From Bacteroidales bacterium UBA4772 (GTDB lineage Bacteria > Bacteroidota > Bacteroidia > Bacteroidales > VadinHA17): a DNA stretch of 64,000 nucleotides. Positions 25,732 to 35,156 of the stretch are shown piece by piece (the stretch's first letter is position 1; each line of letters starts with the position of its first letter). A program made the translations under genes and the position numbers. The DNA is taken from positions 1,565 to 65,564 of the forward strand of contig DHHM01000017.1 of NCBI GenBank assembly GCA_002403305.1, written 5' to 3'. The notes beneath the pieces are model-generated. The model did no database searches, was not told the origin of the DNA, and saw nothing but the letters and a program-made list of their open reading frames with translations.

Positions 25732-26478
25732 ATGATATCCCACAAGATAGTTCCCAACATCTCGGTCGACTGTGTAGTGTTCGGCTTCGACTTCGAAAAG
25801 CTGAATGTACTGCTGGTTGAAAGAGAGCTGAAAGATGAAAAAAACGGGGAAATTCTCATCAGCGACCATACTCTTGCAGGATATCACATCTTCGAGGATG
25901 AGGACCTTGACAGCGCAGCCAGCCGCATACTTAAAGGGCTCACGGGTCTCGACAACATCTTCCTGGAACAGTTTGGCGCATACGGACAGCTCGACCGTGT
26001 CTCCGCACCCAGGGACAAGCTTTGGTTTGAACATATCAACAAGGGATTTGCCGATCGCATTATCACTGTGGGCTACCTGGCCCTGATTGACAACACCAAG
26101 GTGACCCTGAGGCTGAAAGACAGGAACGTCTCCTGGTTCCCGGTGTCAATGGTCAGCGAGATGGAGCTGGCCTTCGACCACAAATTCCTCTTTTATGAGG
26201 CTCTGCAGGCCCTGCAGAGGAAGGTCAAGGTTGAACCGATAGCCTTCGAGCTTCTGCCCGACTATTTCACTCTTTCACAGCTACAGAAGCTTTATGAAGC
26301 GCTGCTGGGAACATCGTTTGACAAGCGCAACTTCAGGAAAAAAGTGGCACAGATGCACTATGTCATCCCGCTGAAGAAGAAGCAGCAGGGTGTGGCCCAT
26401 AAGCCCGCACAGTATTATCTCTTCAGCCGTGAGGTGTACGAAAAGACAAGAAAAGGTCGTATCTCATTCATTATCTGA
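25732..26478 (+). CDS. NUDIX-type (AraR/NrtR-like) transcriptional regulator
   Basis: A cytoplasmic regulator of 248 residues: N-terminal NUDIX-fold sensor (1-150; SVDCVVFGFDFEKLNVLLVE, then RLKDRNVSWFPV) and C-terminal winged helix (160-230; YFTLSQLQKLYEALLGTSFD and RNFRKKVAQ). The catalytic Nudix box is degenerate: at about residues 50-73 the RE..EE glutamates are replaced (RILKGLTGL), so it should sense a sugar or nucleotide rather than hydrolyse it. Bacteroidetes relatives such as AraR control pentose catabolism. It is divergent from susC, with a 24-bp gap to the symporter downstream, which suggests control of both transcription units. Confidence 0.88.
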   Translation: MISHKIVPNISVDCVVFGFDFEKLNVLLVERELKDEKNGEILISDHTLAGYHIFEDEDLDSAASRILKGLTGLDNIFLEQFGAYGQLDRVSAPRDKLWFEHINKGFADRIITVGYLALIDNTKVTLRLKDRNVSWFPVSMVSEMELAFDHKFLFYEALQALQRKVKVEPIAFELLPDYFTLSQLQKLYEALLGTSFDKRNFRKKVAQMHYVIPLKKKQQGVAHKPAQYYLFSREVYEKTRKGRISFII

Positions 26479-26502
26479 ACTCCATAATTTACCTGCAAAA
26501 CC

Positions 26503-28377
26503 ATGAATCTACACATCGTTGACCTTGGCATAGTAGTTCTGTACCTGGTGACAACCATATTCATAGGCAACTGGGTCTCAAAGCGAGCTTCAAAAAACAT
26601 ACAGTCATACTTCCTCGGCGGCAACAGCCTGCCGTGGTATTTCCTGGGGGTCTCCAACGCCTCCGGAATGTTTGACATAGCCGGCACCATGCTGCTGGTA
26701 TACTGGCTCTCGGTTTACGGGCTCAAAAGCCTCTGGATACCCTGGCTCTGGCCTGTCTTCAACCAGGTATTCCTGATGGTCTACCTATCCTCCTGGCTGA
26801 GACGGTCTAACGTCATGACGGGCGCCGAATGGATAAAGACCCGCTTTGGAGACGGCCGCGCCTCAAACCTCTCTCATATCATTGTGGTGATCTTTGCCAT
26901 TGTCAGCGTCATCGGATTCCTCTCCTACGGCTTCAAGGGCATCGGCAAGTTCGTTGCCGCCTTCCTGCCACCCATCGTTTCCAACCCGGAGTACCTCCTG
27001 GCACACCCGCAGATCAACGTTAACCTCTACGCCCTGATACTGATGGCTATCACCACCTTTTACGTGGTCAAGGGAGGGATGTTCAGCGTGGTCATCACTG
27101 AGGTGATACAGTACGGGATCCTCACCATAGCCTCCATCGCCGTGGGCATCATCGCCATCAACCAGATTGCACCTGATGCCCTCAATGCAGTGATTCCCGA
27201 AGGATGGAAGAGCCTCTGGTTCGGGAGGACCACGGGACTCGACTGGCATACCATCTCCTCCGTGGCGTCGCCCAAGCTTCATACGTTCAACGACTGGATA
27301 AAGACCGACGGGTATGAGCTCTTCGGCCTCTTCTTTGTCATGATGCTCTTCAAGGGCATCCTCGTCTCGGCTGCCGGTCCTGCCCCCAACTATGACATGC
27401 AGCGTATCCTTGCAACAAAAAACCCCAAGGAAGCATCGAAGATGAGCTCCCTGGTGAGCGTTGTGCTCAACCCCACACGCTACTTCATGGTAGCCGGACT
27501 GACGATACTTGCACTGGTGAACTTCGACAAGCTATATACAGGCTCGCTCACTGAGCCCGACTTCGAGAGCATCCTGCCCGAGGTGCTGGCCACCTACGTG
27601 CCTGTCGGGCTGCTGGGGTTCCTGCTGGCAGGACTCATTGCAGCGTTCATGAGCAACTTCGCAGCCACGGTGAACGCGGCACCGGCATACCTGGTCAACG
27701 ACATCTACAAAAAATACATCAACCCCCACGCCAGTGAAAAAACATACGTGAGGATGAGCTACGCCGCATCACTGCTGATAGTTGTGATCGGAATCATTGT
27801 AGGCTTCATGGTGACATCGATAAATGACGTAGTGCTATGGATCACCGCAGCACTCTGGGGAGGATACACCGCCCCCAACTTTCTTAAATGGTACTGGTGG
27901 CGCTTCAACGGCTACGGCTATTTCTGGGGCATGCTCTCCGGAGTGCTTGCAGCACTTTTCCTGCCGATGCTTAATCTTGAAATACTCCAGAACTGGCCGC
28001 TGACGGAGAACTTCAGCATGAATGCCTTCCCGGTTATCTTCCTGATCTCTCTCATCGGCAGCGTGCTCGGATCACTGCTGACAAAAAAGGAAGACGACGA
28101 GACACTGAAGAAGTTCTACAGGCAGGTGAAACCCTGGGGATTCTGGAAGCCCGTTGAAAGAATGGTGCTGGCTGAAGAGCCCTCCTTCAGGGCAAACCGC
28201 GACTTCTGGAGAGACATGTTCAACATCGTCGTGGGAATCGTGTGGCAGATCTCGCTGATGGCCTTCCCTGTCTTCCTGGTTCTTCGTGAATGGACCCAGT
28301 TCTACGTGGCAACGGCAGTCATGATAGTCACTACCGTTATACTGAAATTTACCTGGTGGAATAAACTAAAAGACTAA
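26503..28377 (+). CDS. sodium/solute symporter (SSS family)
   Basis: An inner-membrane Na+-coupled transporter of 624 residues, with about 14 hydrophobic segments. The family core is visible: SYFLGGNSLPWYFLGVSNA near residue 37, AEWIKTRFG near 108, and AAFMSNFAATVNAAPAYLVNDIY near 385. Symporters of this type lie beside GH130/epimerase genes in other Bacteroidota and are thought to import the disaccharide. Here it sits between a NUDIX-type regulator and a GH94 phosphorylase (7-bp gap), so mannobiose or cellobiose uptake is the best guess. The substrate cannot be read from sequence. Confidence 0.9.
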   Translation: MNLHIVDLGIVVLYLVTTIFIGNWVSKRASKNIQSYFLGGNSLPWYFLGVSNASGMFDIAGTMLLVYWLSVYGLKSLWIPWLWPVFNQVFLMVYLSSWLRRSNVMTGAEWIKTRFGDGRASNLSHIIVVIFAIVSVIGFLSYGFKGIGKFVAAFLPPIVSNPEYLLAHPQINVNLYALILMAITTFYVVKGGMFSVVITEVIQYGILTIASIAVGIIAINQIAPDALNAVIPEGWKSLWFGRTTGLDWHTISSVASPKLHTFNDWIKTDGYELFGLFFVMMLFKGILVSAAGPAPNYDMQRILATKNPKEASKMSSLVSVVLNPTRYFMVAGLTILALVNFDKLYTGSLTEPDFESILPEVLATYVPVGLLGFLLAGLIAAFMSNFAATVNAAPAYLVNDIYKKYINPHASEKTYVRMSYAASLLIVVIGIIVGFMVTSINDVVLWITAALWGGYTAPNFLKWYWWRFNGYGYFWGMLSGVLAALFLPMLNLEILQNWPLTENFSMNAFPVIFLISLIGSVLGSLLTKKEDDETLKKFYRQVKPWGFWKPVERMVLAEEPSFRANRDFWRDMFNIVVGIVWQISLMAFPVFLVLREWTQFYVATAVMIVTTVILKFTWWNKLKD

Positions 28378-28384
28378 GCCTGAC

Positions 28385-30817
28385 ATGAGATTCGGCCATT
28401 TTGATGATAACAATAGGGAATATGTAATTACCAGCTACAGGACCCCCTACCCGTGGATTAACTATCTCGGCAACAGAGATTTCTTCTCCATAATCTCAAA
28501 CACAGCCGGCGGTTACAGTTTCTACCGCGATGCCCGTCTCCGCAGGCTGACACGCTACAGGTACAACAATGTACCGCTGGATGATGGTGGCAAATACTTC
28601 TATATCAATGACAACGGTAGCGTGTGGTCGCCCGGCTGGAAGCCGGTGAAGGCCGATGTTGACGACTACTCATGCCGCCACGGCATGGGTTACACCGCCA
28701 TTGGTGCGGAGAAGGACGGTCTGCGGGCCGATCTGCTCTGTTTCGTGCCGCTGGATGACACCTGCGAGGTGCAGCGCGTCACCCTCCGTAACAACAGTGG
28801 CAGGGCAAGGCGGATACGACTCTTCTCTTTCCTCGAGTGGTGCCTCTGGAATGCGCACGACGACCAGACCAACTTCCAGCGTAACCTCTCCACCGGCGAG
28901 GTGGAGGTTGAGGAGGGAGTGATCTACCACAAGACCGAGTATCGCGAACGCCGCAACCACTATGCCTTCTACTCTGTCAATGCACCTGTTGCCGGGTTCG
29001 ACACAGACAGGGAAAGCTTCCTGGGAATCTATAACGGATTTGACCGTCCCGATACGGTCTTTGCAGGCAAACCGCGCAACAGCATCGCACACGGATGGTC
29101 ACCGGTAGCATCACACTGCCTTGAGATTGACCTCGAACCGGGTGAGAAAAAGGAACTGGTGTTTCTGCTTGGTTATGTGGAGAATCCCGAAAGTGAGAAG
29201 TTCATCGCTCCAAAGGTGATCAACAAGACCAGGGCAAAGGCTATGATCGGCAGGTATGACACTGTGGAGAAGGTTGACGTCGCCTTCAGTGAGCTGGCAG
29301 ATTACTGGGAGCGGCAGCTTTCGGTGATCTCGCTTGACCACCCCGACCCGCGCCTGTCGCGCATGGTCAACATCTGGAACCCCTACCAGTGCATGGTAAC
29401 CTACAACATGTCACGCAGTGCTTCCTATTTTGAGTCGGGCATCGGCCGCGGTATGGGCTTTCGCGACTCCAACCAGGATCTTGCCGGATATGTTCATATG
29501 ACACCGCAGCTGGCCAGGGAGAGGATCATAGACATAGCCTCCACCCAGTTCGATGACGGGAGCGCATACCATCAGTACCAGCCGCTGACAAAGAGAGGCA
29601 ACGCCGAGATAGGAGGCAACTTCAACGACGACCCCCTCTGGCTTATCTTCGGGGTGGCAACATACCTTAAGGAGACAGGCGACTGGTCGATACTCGATGA
29701 GACAGTGCCCTTCAACAACGACCCCGCCAACACCGCCAGCCTCTTTGAGCACCTGAACCGGTCGTTCCGGCACGTTGTGAATCACCTCGGACCCCACCGC
29801 CTGCCGCTGATAGGACGGGCCGACTGGAACGACTGCCTGAACCTTAACTGCTTCTCCACCAATCCTGATGAGAGCTTCCAGACCACTGAAAACCAGAAGG
29901 GAGGCAAGGCGGAGTCGCTCTTCATAGCCGCCATGTTTGTGCTCTACGGTAATGACTTCGTCGCCATTGCCCGGAAAAGAGGCGAAGACCGGCTCGCCGA
30001 CGAAGCAGAGCAGCATATCAGGAGCATGGCTGAAGCCATCGACGCACACGGCTGGGACGGCGAATGGTTCCTGCGGGCCTATGATTTCTACGGCAACAAG
30101 GTGGGCAGCAAGGAGAACGAGGAGGGTAAGATCTTCATCGAGACCCAGGGCATGTGCATCATGGCAGGCATCGGACTGGAAGACGGCAGGGCCCTGCAGG
30201 CACTCTCCTCCGTCAATCAACACCTGGCATGCGAATACGGCATAGTGCTTAACAACCCGGCTTTCACAAAATACTACCTGCAACTGGGTGAGATATCGAG
30301 CTATCCCGAGGGTTACAAGGAAAATGCCGGCATCTTCTGCCACAACAACCCCTGGGTTATCATCTCCGAGACCCTTACTGGCAACGGCAACAGGGCCTTC
30401 GACTACTACAGCAGGATCACACCTTCATACCTTGAGGAGATAAGTGACCTGCACAGGACGGAGCCCTATGTCTATTCACAGATGATAGCGGGTAAAGATG
30501 CCTTCCTTCCCGGCGAGGCGAAGAACAGCTGGCTGACAGGCACCGCCGCATGGTGCCTCTACGCGGTCACCAACTACATCCTGGGTATAAGGCCCGATTA
30601 TGACGGGCTGATCATCGAACCGTGCATCCCGGCCGACTGGGACGGCTTCACCGTCAGGCGCAAATTCCGGGGAGCAATCTATAACATCGAGGTGCTGAAC
30701 CCGGAGCACAGGATGAAGGGTGCCTGGGAGATAACCGTCGACGGCAAAAAACACGGCTCATCCCTGCTGCCACTCTTTACGGAAGGAACCGAACACAATG
30801 TAAGAGTGATAATGTAA
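28385..30817 (+). CDS. GH94 cellobiose phosphorylase
   Basis: It phosphorolyses cellobiose to glucose 1-phosphate and glucose in the cytoplasm; no signal peptide is present. The 810-residue length matches cellobiose phosphorylases rather than the larger cyclic-glucan or chitobiose enzymes. Markers: MRFGHFDDNNREYVI and YPWINYLGNRDFFS at the N-terminus, SASYFESGIGRGMGFRDSNQD (in part) near residue 345, and the catalytic Asp in GRADWNDCLNL (about 480). The phosphate-site motif HNNPWVI and C-terminal TGTAAWCLYAVTNYILGIRP are also present. With GH130 the locus holds two phosphorolytic routes. Cellodextrin or laminaribiose phosphorylase are less likely alternatives. Confidence 0.92.
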   Translation: MRFGHFDDNNREYVITSYRTPYPWINYLGNRDFFSIISNTAGGYSFYRDARLRRLTRYRYNNVPLDDGGKYFYINDNGSVWSPGWKPVKADVDDYSCRHGMGYTAIGAEKDGLRADLLCFVPLDDTCEVQRVTLRNNSGRARRIRLFSFLEWCLWNAHDDQTNFQRNLSTGEVEVEEGVIYHKTEYRERRNHYAFYSVNAPVAGFDTDRESFLGIYNGFDRPDTVFAGKPRNSIAHGWSPVASHCLEIDLEPGEKKELVFLLGYVENPESEKFIAPKVINKTRAKAMIGRYDTVEKVDVAFSELADYWERQLSVISLDHPDPRLSRMVNIWNPYQCMVTYNMSRSASYFESGIGRGMGFRDSNQDLAGYVHMTPQLARERIIDIASTQFDDGSAYHQYQPLTKRGNAEIGGNFNDDPLWLIFGVATYLKETGDWSILDETVPFNNDPANTASLFEHLNRSFRHVVNHLGPHRLPLIGRADWNDCLNLNCFSTNPDESFQTTENQKGGKAESLFIAAMFVLYGNDFVAIARKRGEDRLADEAEQHIRSMAEAIDAHGWDGEWFLRAYDFYGNKVGSKENEEGKIFIETQGMCIMAGIGLEDGRALQALSSVNQHLACEYGIVLNNPAFTKYYLQLGEISSYPEGYKENAGIFCHNNPWVIISETLTGNGNRAFDYYSRITPSYLEEISDLHRTEPYVYSQMIAGKDAFLPGEAKNSWLTGTAAWCLYAVTNYILGIRPDYDGLIIEPCIPADWDGFTVRRKFRGAIYNIEVLNPEHRMKGAWEITVDGKKHGSSLLPLFTEGTEHNVRVIM

Positions 30818-30879
30818 TCATATGAGACTTACCGGAGCAACAGCCCGAATAAGTATTTATTTACTACCTTACATTTGTG

Positions 30880-30906
30880 TTTCATTCGACCAATGAGATA
30901 AATAAT
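30880..30906 (+). repeat. interspersed repeat, partial copy B
   Basis: TTTCATTCGACCAATGAGAT followed by AAATAAT matches the 3' tail of the repeats at 20484 and 56006, but the hairpin arms are missing. It lies in the 244-bp gap between GH94 and GH9, directly after an exact TAnnTTTG box (TACATTTG, 30870-30877). No good -33 element precedes that box. Nothing else recognisable is in the gap. Confidence 0.6.
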
Positions 30907-31061
30907 CTTTAATGGGGTTTCCGATCTTTACCCGTGAAATGTGTAATATGCTAATTATCAACAAATTAAAAAACAAAGGATCTTTTCATAAGTAACTGAT
31001 TATCAATTTTATCAAAAAAACTACGGGAGATGATAAGATACCCCATTTAATCCTTATACAA

Positions 31062-32801
31062 ATGAAAACTTTGCTGACCATCCTCACTCCGGCGCTCCTG
31101 GTGCTCCTTGCAGCATCAGGCTGCGGCAACCCATCCCTGAAGAAAGCCAGGATTGCATCACCGGCTGACACCGGATCACTCTTGGTAAACCAGGTAGGGT
31201 ACCTTCCCGAAGCACCAAAGGTGGCTCTCATAAGAGATGAGGCTGCCGAATTTGAGATCATCGATGCGGTGAGCGGCAAGAAAGTCTTTGCGGGCACCGC
31301 CGGCGAAGCTGGCTACTGGGAGCTCTCGGGCGATACTGTGCGCGCGGCCGACTTTTCAGAGCTGACGCAACCGGGAACATACAGGCTCTGCCTGGAGGGT
31401 ACGGAGCGCTGCTCGGCACCCTTCAGCATCGGTGTTGATGTCTACAGGGAGATCACAAAAGCCTCGGTGAAATCGTTTTACTTTAACCGCTCAGGACAGG
31501 AGATCACTGAAGGATACGGAACCAATTGGGCTCGTCCCGCAGGCCATCCCGACACCGCTGTCATCGTTCACCCGTCGGCCGCCTCGGCAAAAAGACCGGC
31601 CGGCACTGTCATATCCAGTCCCGGCGGATGGTATGACGCCGGCGACTATAACAAGTATGTCGTCAATAGCAGCATCACCAACTGGACCCTTTTGCTCTTC
31701 TACCAGCTTTTCCCTGACTACTGCGGCGCCCTCGACCTCAACATCCCTGAGAGCAGCAATGATATCGCCGACCTGGTGGATGAACTGCTCTACAACCTCA
31801 GGTGGTACCTCACCATGCAGGACCCGTATGACGGAGGAGTATATCACAAGCTTACAACAAAGGCCTTCAGCGGATTCGTCATGCCCCATGAGGCTACGGA
31901 GACACGCTATGTGGTTCAGAAGAGCACTGCTGCCGCGCTCGATTTCGCTGCCGTGACGGCGATGGCATACCGCGTCTTTGCCGATGATCCGTCTGAAGAA
32001 CTGCGTACCCTGGCAGCCGGGTGCCTCGAAGCATCGGACAGAGCCATGAGCTGGGCAGAGGCCCATCCTACCATGATATACATGCAGCCGCCGGATATCT
32101 CTACAGGAGCATATGGCGATAACAACCTCTATGACGAGCTTTTCTGGGCCCGGGCAGAGAGGGCACTGGCACATGAGACTATCCCCGAACCCGGATTTCT
32201 CAAAGGCATAAAGGCTGTCGATCCCTCCTGGAACCAGTCGGCCACACTGGGACTGATCTCCCTGGCGCTGTCGGAAAGTGCTGCATTCACAGAGCTGCGG
32301 GAGGCATCAAAAACCCTCATCATAGACTATGCTAACGAGCTGGTTGAAAAGTCGGCATCCTCTCCCTATCTCATCAGCCTCGACCAGTTTGCCTGGGGAA
32401 GCAACTCCGGTGTGGCAAACCAGGCCCTGATCAAGATAATCGCCATGAAGCTGACGAACAATACCAAATACATGCCTTCGCTCCAGGCCGATGTCAACTG
32501 GCTGCTTGGCACCAATCCTGCAGGATACTGCTTTGTGACGGGATTCGGGACACTCTCCCCAATGAATATTCATCACCGTCCGTCCGGCGCTGACGGTGTG
32601 CCGGAACCGGTGCCCGGCTTCCTGGCGGGAGGGCCCAACACGGTGGTGATGAACGACTGCCAGCCGCCGGTACCGCGTTCATCGTTCCCGGCAAAGTCAT
32701 ACACCGACAGCGAGTGCAGCTACTCCACGAATGAGATAGCCATCAACTGGAATGCACCGCTGGTCTTCGTTCTCGGAGCGATGGAGAACATGATTCCATA
32801 A
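31062..32801 (+). CDS. GH9 endoglucanase lipoprotein
   Basis: An inverting endo-beta-1,4-glucanase, acting on xyloglucan, glucomannan or mixed-linkage glucan. The signal peptide ends in the lipobox ASGC. An N-terminal Ig-like domain (LLVNQVGYLPEAPKVALI, residues about 45-130) precedes the (alpha/alpha)6 barrel. Catalytic Asp residues are in GGWYDAGDYNKYV (about 188-200) and the acid Glu in YSTNEIAINWNAPLVF (about 557). FGTLSPMNIHHRPSGAD, which carries the conserved His/Arg, is also present. The 579-residue length fits. It follows GH94 on the same strand after a 244-bp gap, so it probably has its own promoter. Confidence 0.92.
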   Translation: MKTLLTILTPALLVLLAASGCGNPSLKKARIASPADTGSLLVNQVGYLPEAPKVALIRDEAAEFEIIDAVSGKKVFAGTAGEAGYWELSGDTVRAADFSELTQPGTYRLCLEGTERCSAPFSIGVDVYREITKASVKSFYFNRSGQEITEGYGTNWARPAGHPDTAVIVHPSAASAKRPAGTVISSPGGWYDAGDYNKYVVNSSITNWTLLLFYQLFPDYCGALDLNIPESSNDIADLVDELLYNLRWYLTMQDPYDGGVYHKLTTKAFSGFVMPHEATETRYVVQKSTAAALDFAAVTAMAYRVFADDPSEELRTLAAGCLEASDRAMSWAEAHPTMIYMQPPDISTGAYGDNNLYDELFWARAERALAHETIPEPGFLKGIKAVDPSWNQSATLGLISLALSESAAFTELREASKTLIIDYANELVEKSASSPYLISLDQFAWGSNSGVANQALIKIIAMKLTNNTKYMPSLQADVNWLLGTNPAGYCFVTGFGTLSPMNIHHRPSGADGVPEPVPGFLAGGPNTVVMNDCQPPVPRSSFPAKSYTDSECSYSTNEIAINWNAPLVFVLGAMENMIP

Positions 32802-32888
32802 CATAGATCAGGAAAGTAAATGCCTCCCGGGACTGATCGATCCGCAGAAAAGAGTAAATTTAAGCACGCAGATCAAATCAGTTAAGCA

Positions 32889-34082
32889 ATGAGTACCAGG
32901 AGAGCTTTTATAAAAAAGAGCGGGTTAACCGCAGGCGGACTGGCAACAGCAACCGTTCTGGGCGGCAGCATGCTGCCGGGTGGTGAGGGCAATGCAGTCA
33001 GGCAGCAGGGCGTGAAGGGCCTGAAGATCACGAAGATGTTTGCTGATCCCCTCACCTATGAGATGGAACCCTTTCCGATCGCCCTGGGCGTGATGACAAA
33101 CCTTGACAATGCCTTTGTCAGAATTGTACTTGAGAACGGTATTGAAGGTTACGGGGAAGCCGCACCCATAATGACCATCAACGGTGAGAACCAGCAAACC
33201 ATCCTTGGTACCCTGAACAGCTGCCGTGAGTTCATTGTCGGTCAGGATATAAATAACTACAGGTCAATTGCCTACACTCTGAAGAGTGCTTTCTGGGCCC
33301 AGTCGGCCGCCAGGTGCGCCATCGAGATGGCCCTGCTCGATGCCTACACAAAAACGCTGGGGATTCCCTTTTACCGCTTCCTGGGAGGAACTGAAACCAA
33401 AATAGAGACTGATTATACAATCGCGATAGTCCCTGGTGAAGAGGCAAAGAGACAGGCCATCAAGCTTGCATCCGAGGGTTTCAGGGTCATAAAGACAAAA
33501 GTGGGGGTTAACCTGAAGGAGGACATTGACAGAGTACTTGCAATAAAAGACGGTGCCCCTGAATGCGGACTGCTTATTGATGCCAACCAGGGCTATAACC
33601 CAAAAACTGCACTGCGCTTCATCAATGAGGTGGTGAAACATGACATCTACCCGGTGATGTTTGAGCAACCGGTTCTGAAATCTGACCTTGCCGGGATGAA
33701 ATATGTGCGCGACAATACCGAGATCCTGGTTGGCGCCGACGAGTCGGTTTTCACCCGGGCGGATGCCATCAATGTTGTACGTACGGGCTGCGCCGATGCC
33801 ATCAACATCAAGTTAATGAAATCGTGCATAATAGAGGCACTGGATATCGCCGCCGTGGCACGCAGCGCCAATCTGAAACTGATGATCGGCTGCATGGTTG
33901 AGACAAACCTTGCCCTGGCATGTGCAATTCATTTTGCTGCCGGTGTGGGAGGTTTCGACTTTATTGACCTCGACCCCTCCTTTGATGCCACAAAGTGCCC
34001 GGTCAGGGGAGGACCTGTTTACTCACCCCCGTACTGGACAATAGGCTCAGGAGCAGGCCTGGGGTTCAGTGGCAGGCAGTAG
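32889..34082 (+). CDS. enolase-superfamily epimerase (dipeptide-epimerase-like) with Tat signal
   Basis: A muconate-lactonizing-subgroup enolase-superfamily enzyme. The N-terminus STRRAFIKKSGLTAGGLA is a good twin-arginine signal, so the folded enzyme should be exported. Catalytic Lys pair in KTKVG (about 198-200), metal ligands in DANQGYNP (about 228), E in FEQPV (about 260) and D in GADES (about 283), and the distal INIKLMKS match Ala-Glu-type dipeptide epimerases. The 397-residue length is normal after adding the signal. Its place behind GH9 is odd for a murein-recycling type of enzyme; a sugar-acid substrate is possible. The function is therefore assigned only to subgroup. Confidence 0.82.
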   Translation: MSTRRAFIKKSGLTAGGLATATVLGGSMLPGGEGNAVRQQGVKGLKITKMFADPLTYEMEPFPIALGVMTNLDNAFVRIVLENGIEGYGEAAPIMTINGENQQTILGTLNSCREFIVGQDINNYRSIAYTLKSAFWAQSAARCAIEMALLDAYTKTLGIPFYRFLGGTETKIETDYTIAIVPGEEAKRQAIKLASEGFRVIKTKVGVNLKEDIDRVLAIKDGAPECGLLIDANQGYNPKTALRFINEVVKHDIYPVMFEQPVLKSDLAGMKYVRDNTEILVGADESVFTRADAINVVRTGCADAINIKLMKSCIIEALDIAAVARSANLKLMIGCMVETNLALACAIHFAAGVGGFDFIDLDPSFDATKCPVRGGPVYSPPYWTIGSGAGLGFSGRQ

Positions 34083-34086
34083 GTCA

Positions 34087-34128
34087 GTCGGCAGTCGGCA
34101 GTCGGCAGTCGGCAGTCGGCAGTCGGCA
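34087..34128 (+). repeat. heptamer tandem repeat
   Basis: GGCAGTC-type 7-bp units (CGGCAGT) are repeated about six times directly after the epimerase stop. Slippage-prone, no coding frame, not CRISPR-like. Confidence 0.85.
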
Positions 34129-34130
34129 GT

Positions 34131-34220
34131 AGCACAAGACATTCCCCTAAAATCATATGCCGTAGGCATTACAGTATTGTAGCACAATGCGTTAATCCCA
34201 AAAACATATGCCGTAGAGCC
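34131..34220. repeat. pair of imperfect direct repeats with a palindromic core
   Basis: Two copies of about 40 bp share TAGCACAA and CATATGCCGTAG (first at about 34130-34168, second at about 34179-34217). The first contains the short palindrome TGCC-GTA-GGCA. The unit looks like an interspersed Bacteroidota repeat, but no other copy is seen in this window. It sits between the epimerase and a convergent regulator gene. Confidence 0.5.
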
Positions 34221-34246
34221 AGAATTGCTATCGGAAATCCCCGCTA

Positions 34247-34537
34247 TTATATCTTCAGATAATCTCCCAGCGCCGCCACATACTCCGCAAATTTCTTCCG
34301 TCCCAGGTCGGTGATGCTGCACATCGTCTGGGGATAACTCTCGCCGAAGCTCTTGCTCACCGATATGTAACCCGCATCCTTCAGCTTCCCTATCTGCACG
34401 CTGAGATTTCCCGCTGTCGCCTCGGTCTTCTCACGCAGGTAACTGAAGCCGGCGCTGTCGACGCTTATCAGCACCGACATTATCGCCAGCCTGAGCTGCG
34501 AATGCAGCAACGGATCAAGCTCCCTGAAAGGTGTCAT
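34247..34537 (-). CDS. small winged-helix DNA-binding regulator
   Basis: A 96-residue protein consisting of one winged-helix domain of the HTH_34 type: LHSQLRLAIMSVLISVD opens it, GFSYLREKTEATAGNLSVQI is the recognition region and KLKDAGYISVSK the wing. Such proteins are usually encoded next to a small membrane protein and act as dimeric repressors. Its start lies inside the end of the upstream membrane-protein gene (23-bp overlap), so the two are translationally coupled. Autoregulation through the palindrome at 35162 is plausible. Confidence 0.8.
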   Translation of the reverse strand: MTPFRELDPLLHSQLRLAIMSVLISVDSAGFSYLREKTEATAGNLSVQIGKLKDAGYISVSKSFGESYPQTMCSITDLGRKKFAEYVAALGDYLKI

Positions 34538-35111
34538 GGCTGCCCCTTTTTCTGAGTAAATAACCGGGTATAAGATACCCTACAATCATTGCCACCGGCA
34601 TCGCCAGCCCCGAGACGGTCTCACCGCCGAAATGTGCCACCAGCGCCAGGAACCAGAAGGCGCCGGCACCCCACATAAGCGGCCTGAACTTGAGTATCAC
34701 CCCTGAAATAAACAACGGAATGGCGGCCATTAACAGCATATACTTCGCCACACTGCCTGTCTCAAGCGGGTATACAATGAAAAAAACTATTGAAGCAAAT
34801 AAAAATGCTATCCATGTCCATACGTAGATACTCGTTCCGTAAGTAAAGACCTTCTCCTTCTTGCCTCTGGTGAATCCGTAGATAAGCGATACCACCGTCC
34901 CGGGAATGACAAAGAACCAGACATACCAGGAGTTTGTCCATCCGACAAACTTCCAGAGAATGAACTCGGAGAGGCTGCATACAAAGATCAGCCAGCCCCA
35001 GAACAGAAGGTGAAAGCTCGACTGAGTGACACTCACTCTGGTCTTGTTGATCATCTCAGTGATGACGCTCAGGCTCTCCTCTCCGGTCATCATTTTTTCT
35101 TCATTTTCCAT
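34515..35111 (-). CDS. integral membrane protein paired with the winged-helix regulator
   Basis: A protein of 198 residues with about six hydrophobic segments (FHLLFWGWLIFVCSLSEFIL, WYVWFFVIPGTVVSLIYGF, and four more). The N-terminal 40 residues are hydrophilic (EESLSVITEMINKTRVSV). The start is set at ATG 35111 (MENEEKMM); the longer frame opens with TTG at 35159 inside the -7 box and is rejected. Function unknown; in this gene arrangement it is often the partner or target of the small regulator encoded downstream. Confidence 0.75.
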   Translation of the reverse strand: MENEEKMMTGEESLSVITEMINKTRVSVTQSSFHLLFWGWLIFVCSLSEFILWKFVGWTNSWYVWFFVIPGTVVSLIYGFTRGKKEKVFTYGTSIYVWTWIAFLFASIVFFIVYPLETGSVAKYMLLMAAIPLFISGVILKFRPLMWGAGAFWFLALVAHFGGETVSGLAMPVAMIVGYLIPGYLLRKRGSHDTFQGA

Positions 35112-35156
35112 GGCTTTTGTTACTTTTACATTATATGTTGAAATAAATTCTTGCGA

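Noticed and set aside
29411..30343. 310-codon minus-strand ORF opposite GH94
   Set aside because: Antisense shadow; the plus-strand GH94 is complete.
34087..34128. CRISPR-like array
   Set aside because: Units are 7 bp with no spacers, and no cas genes are present. It is a simple tandem repeat.
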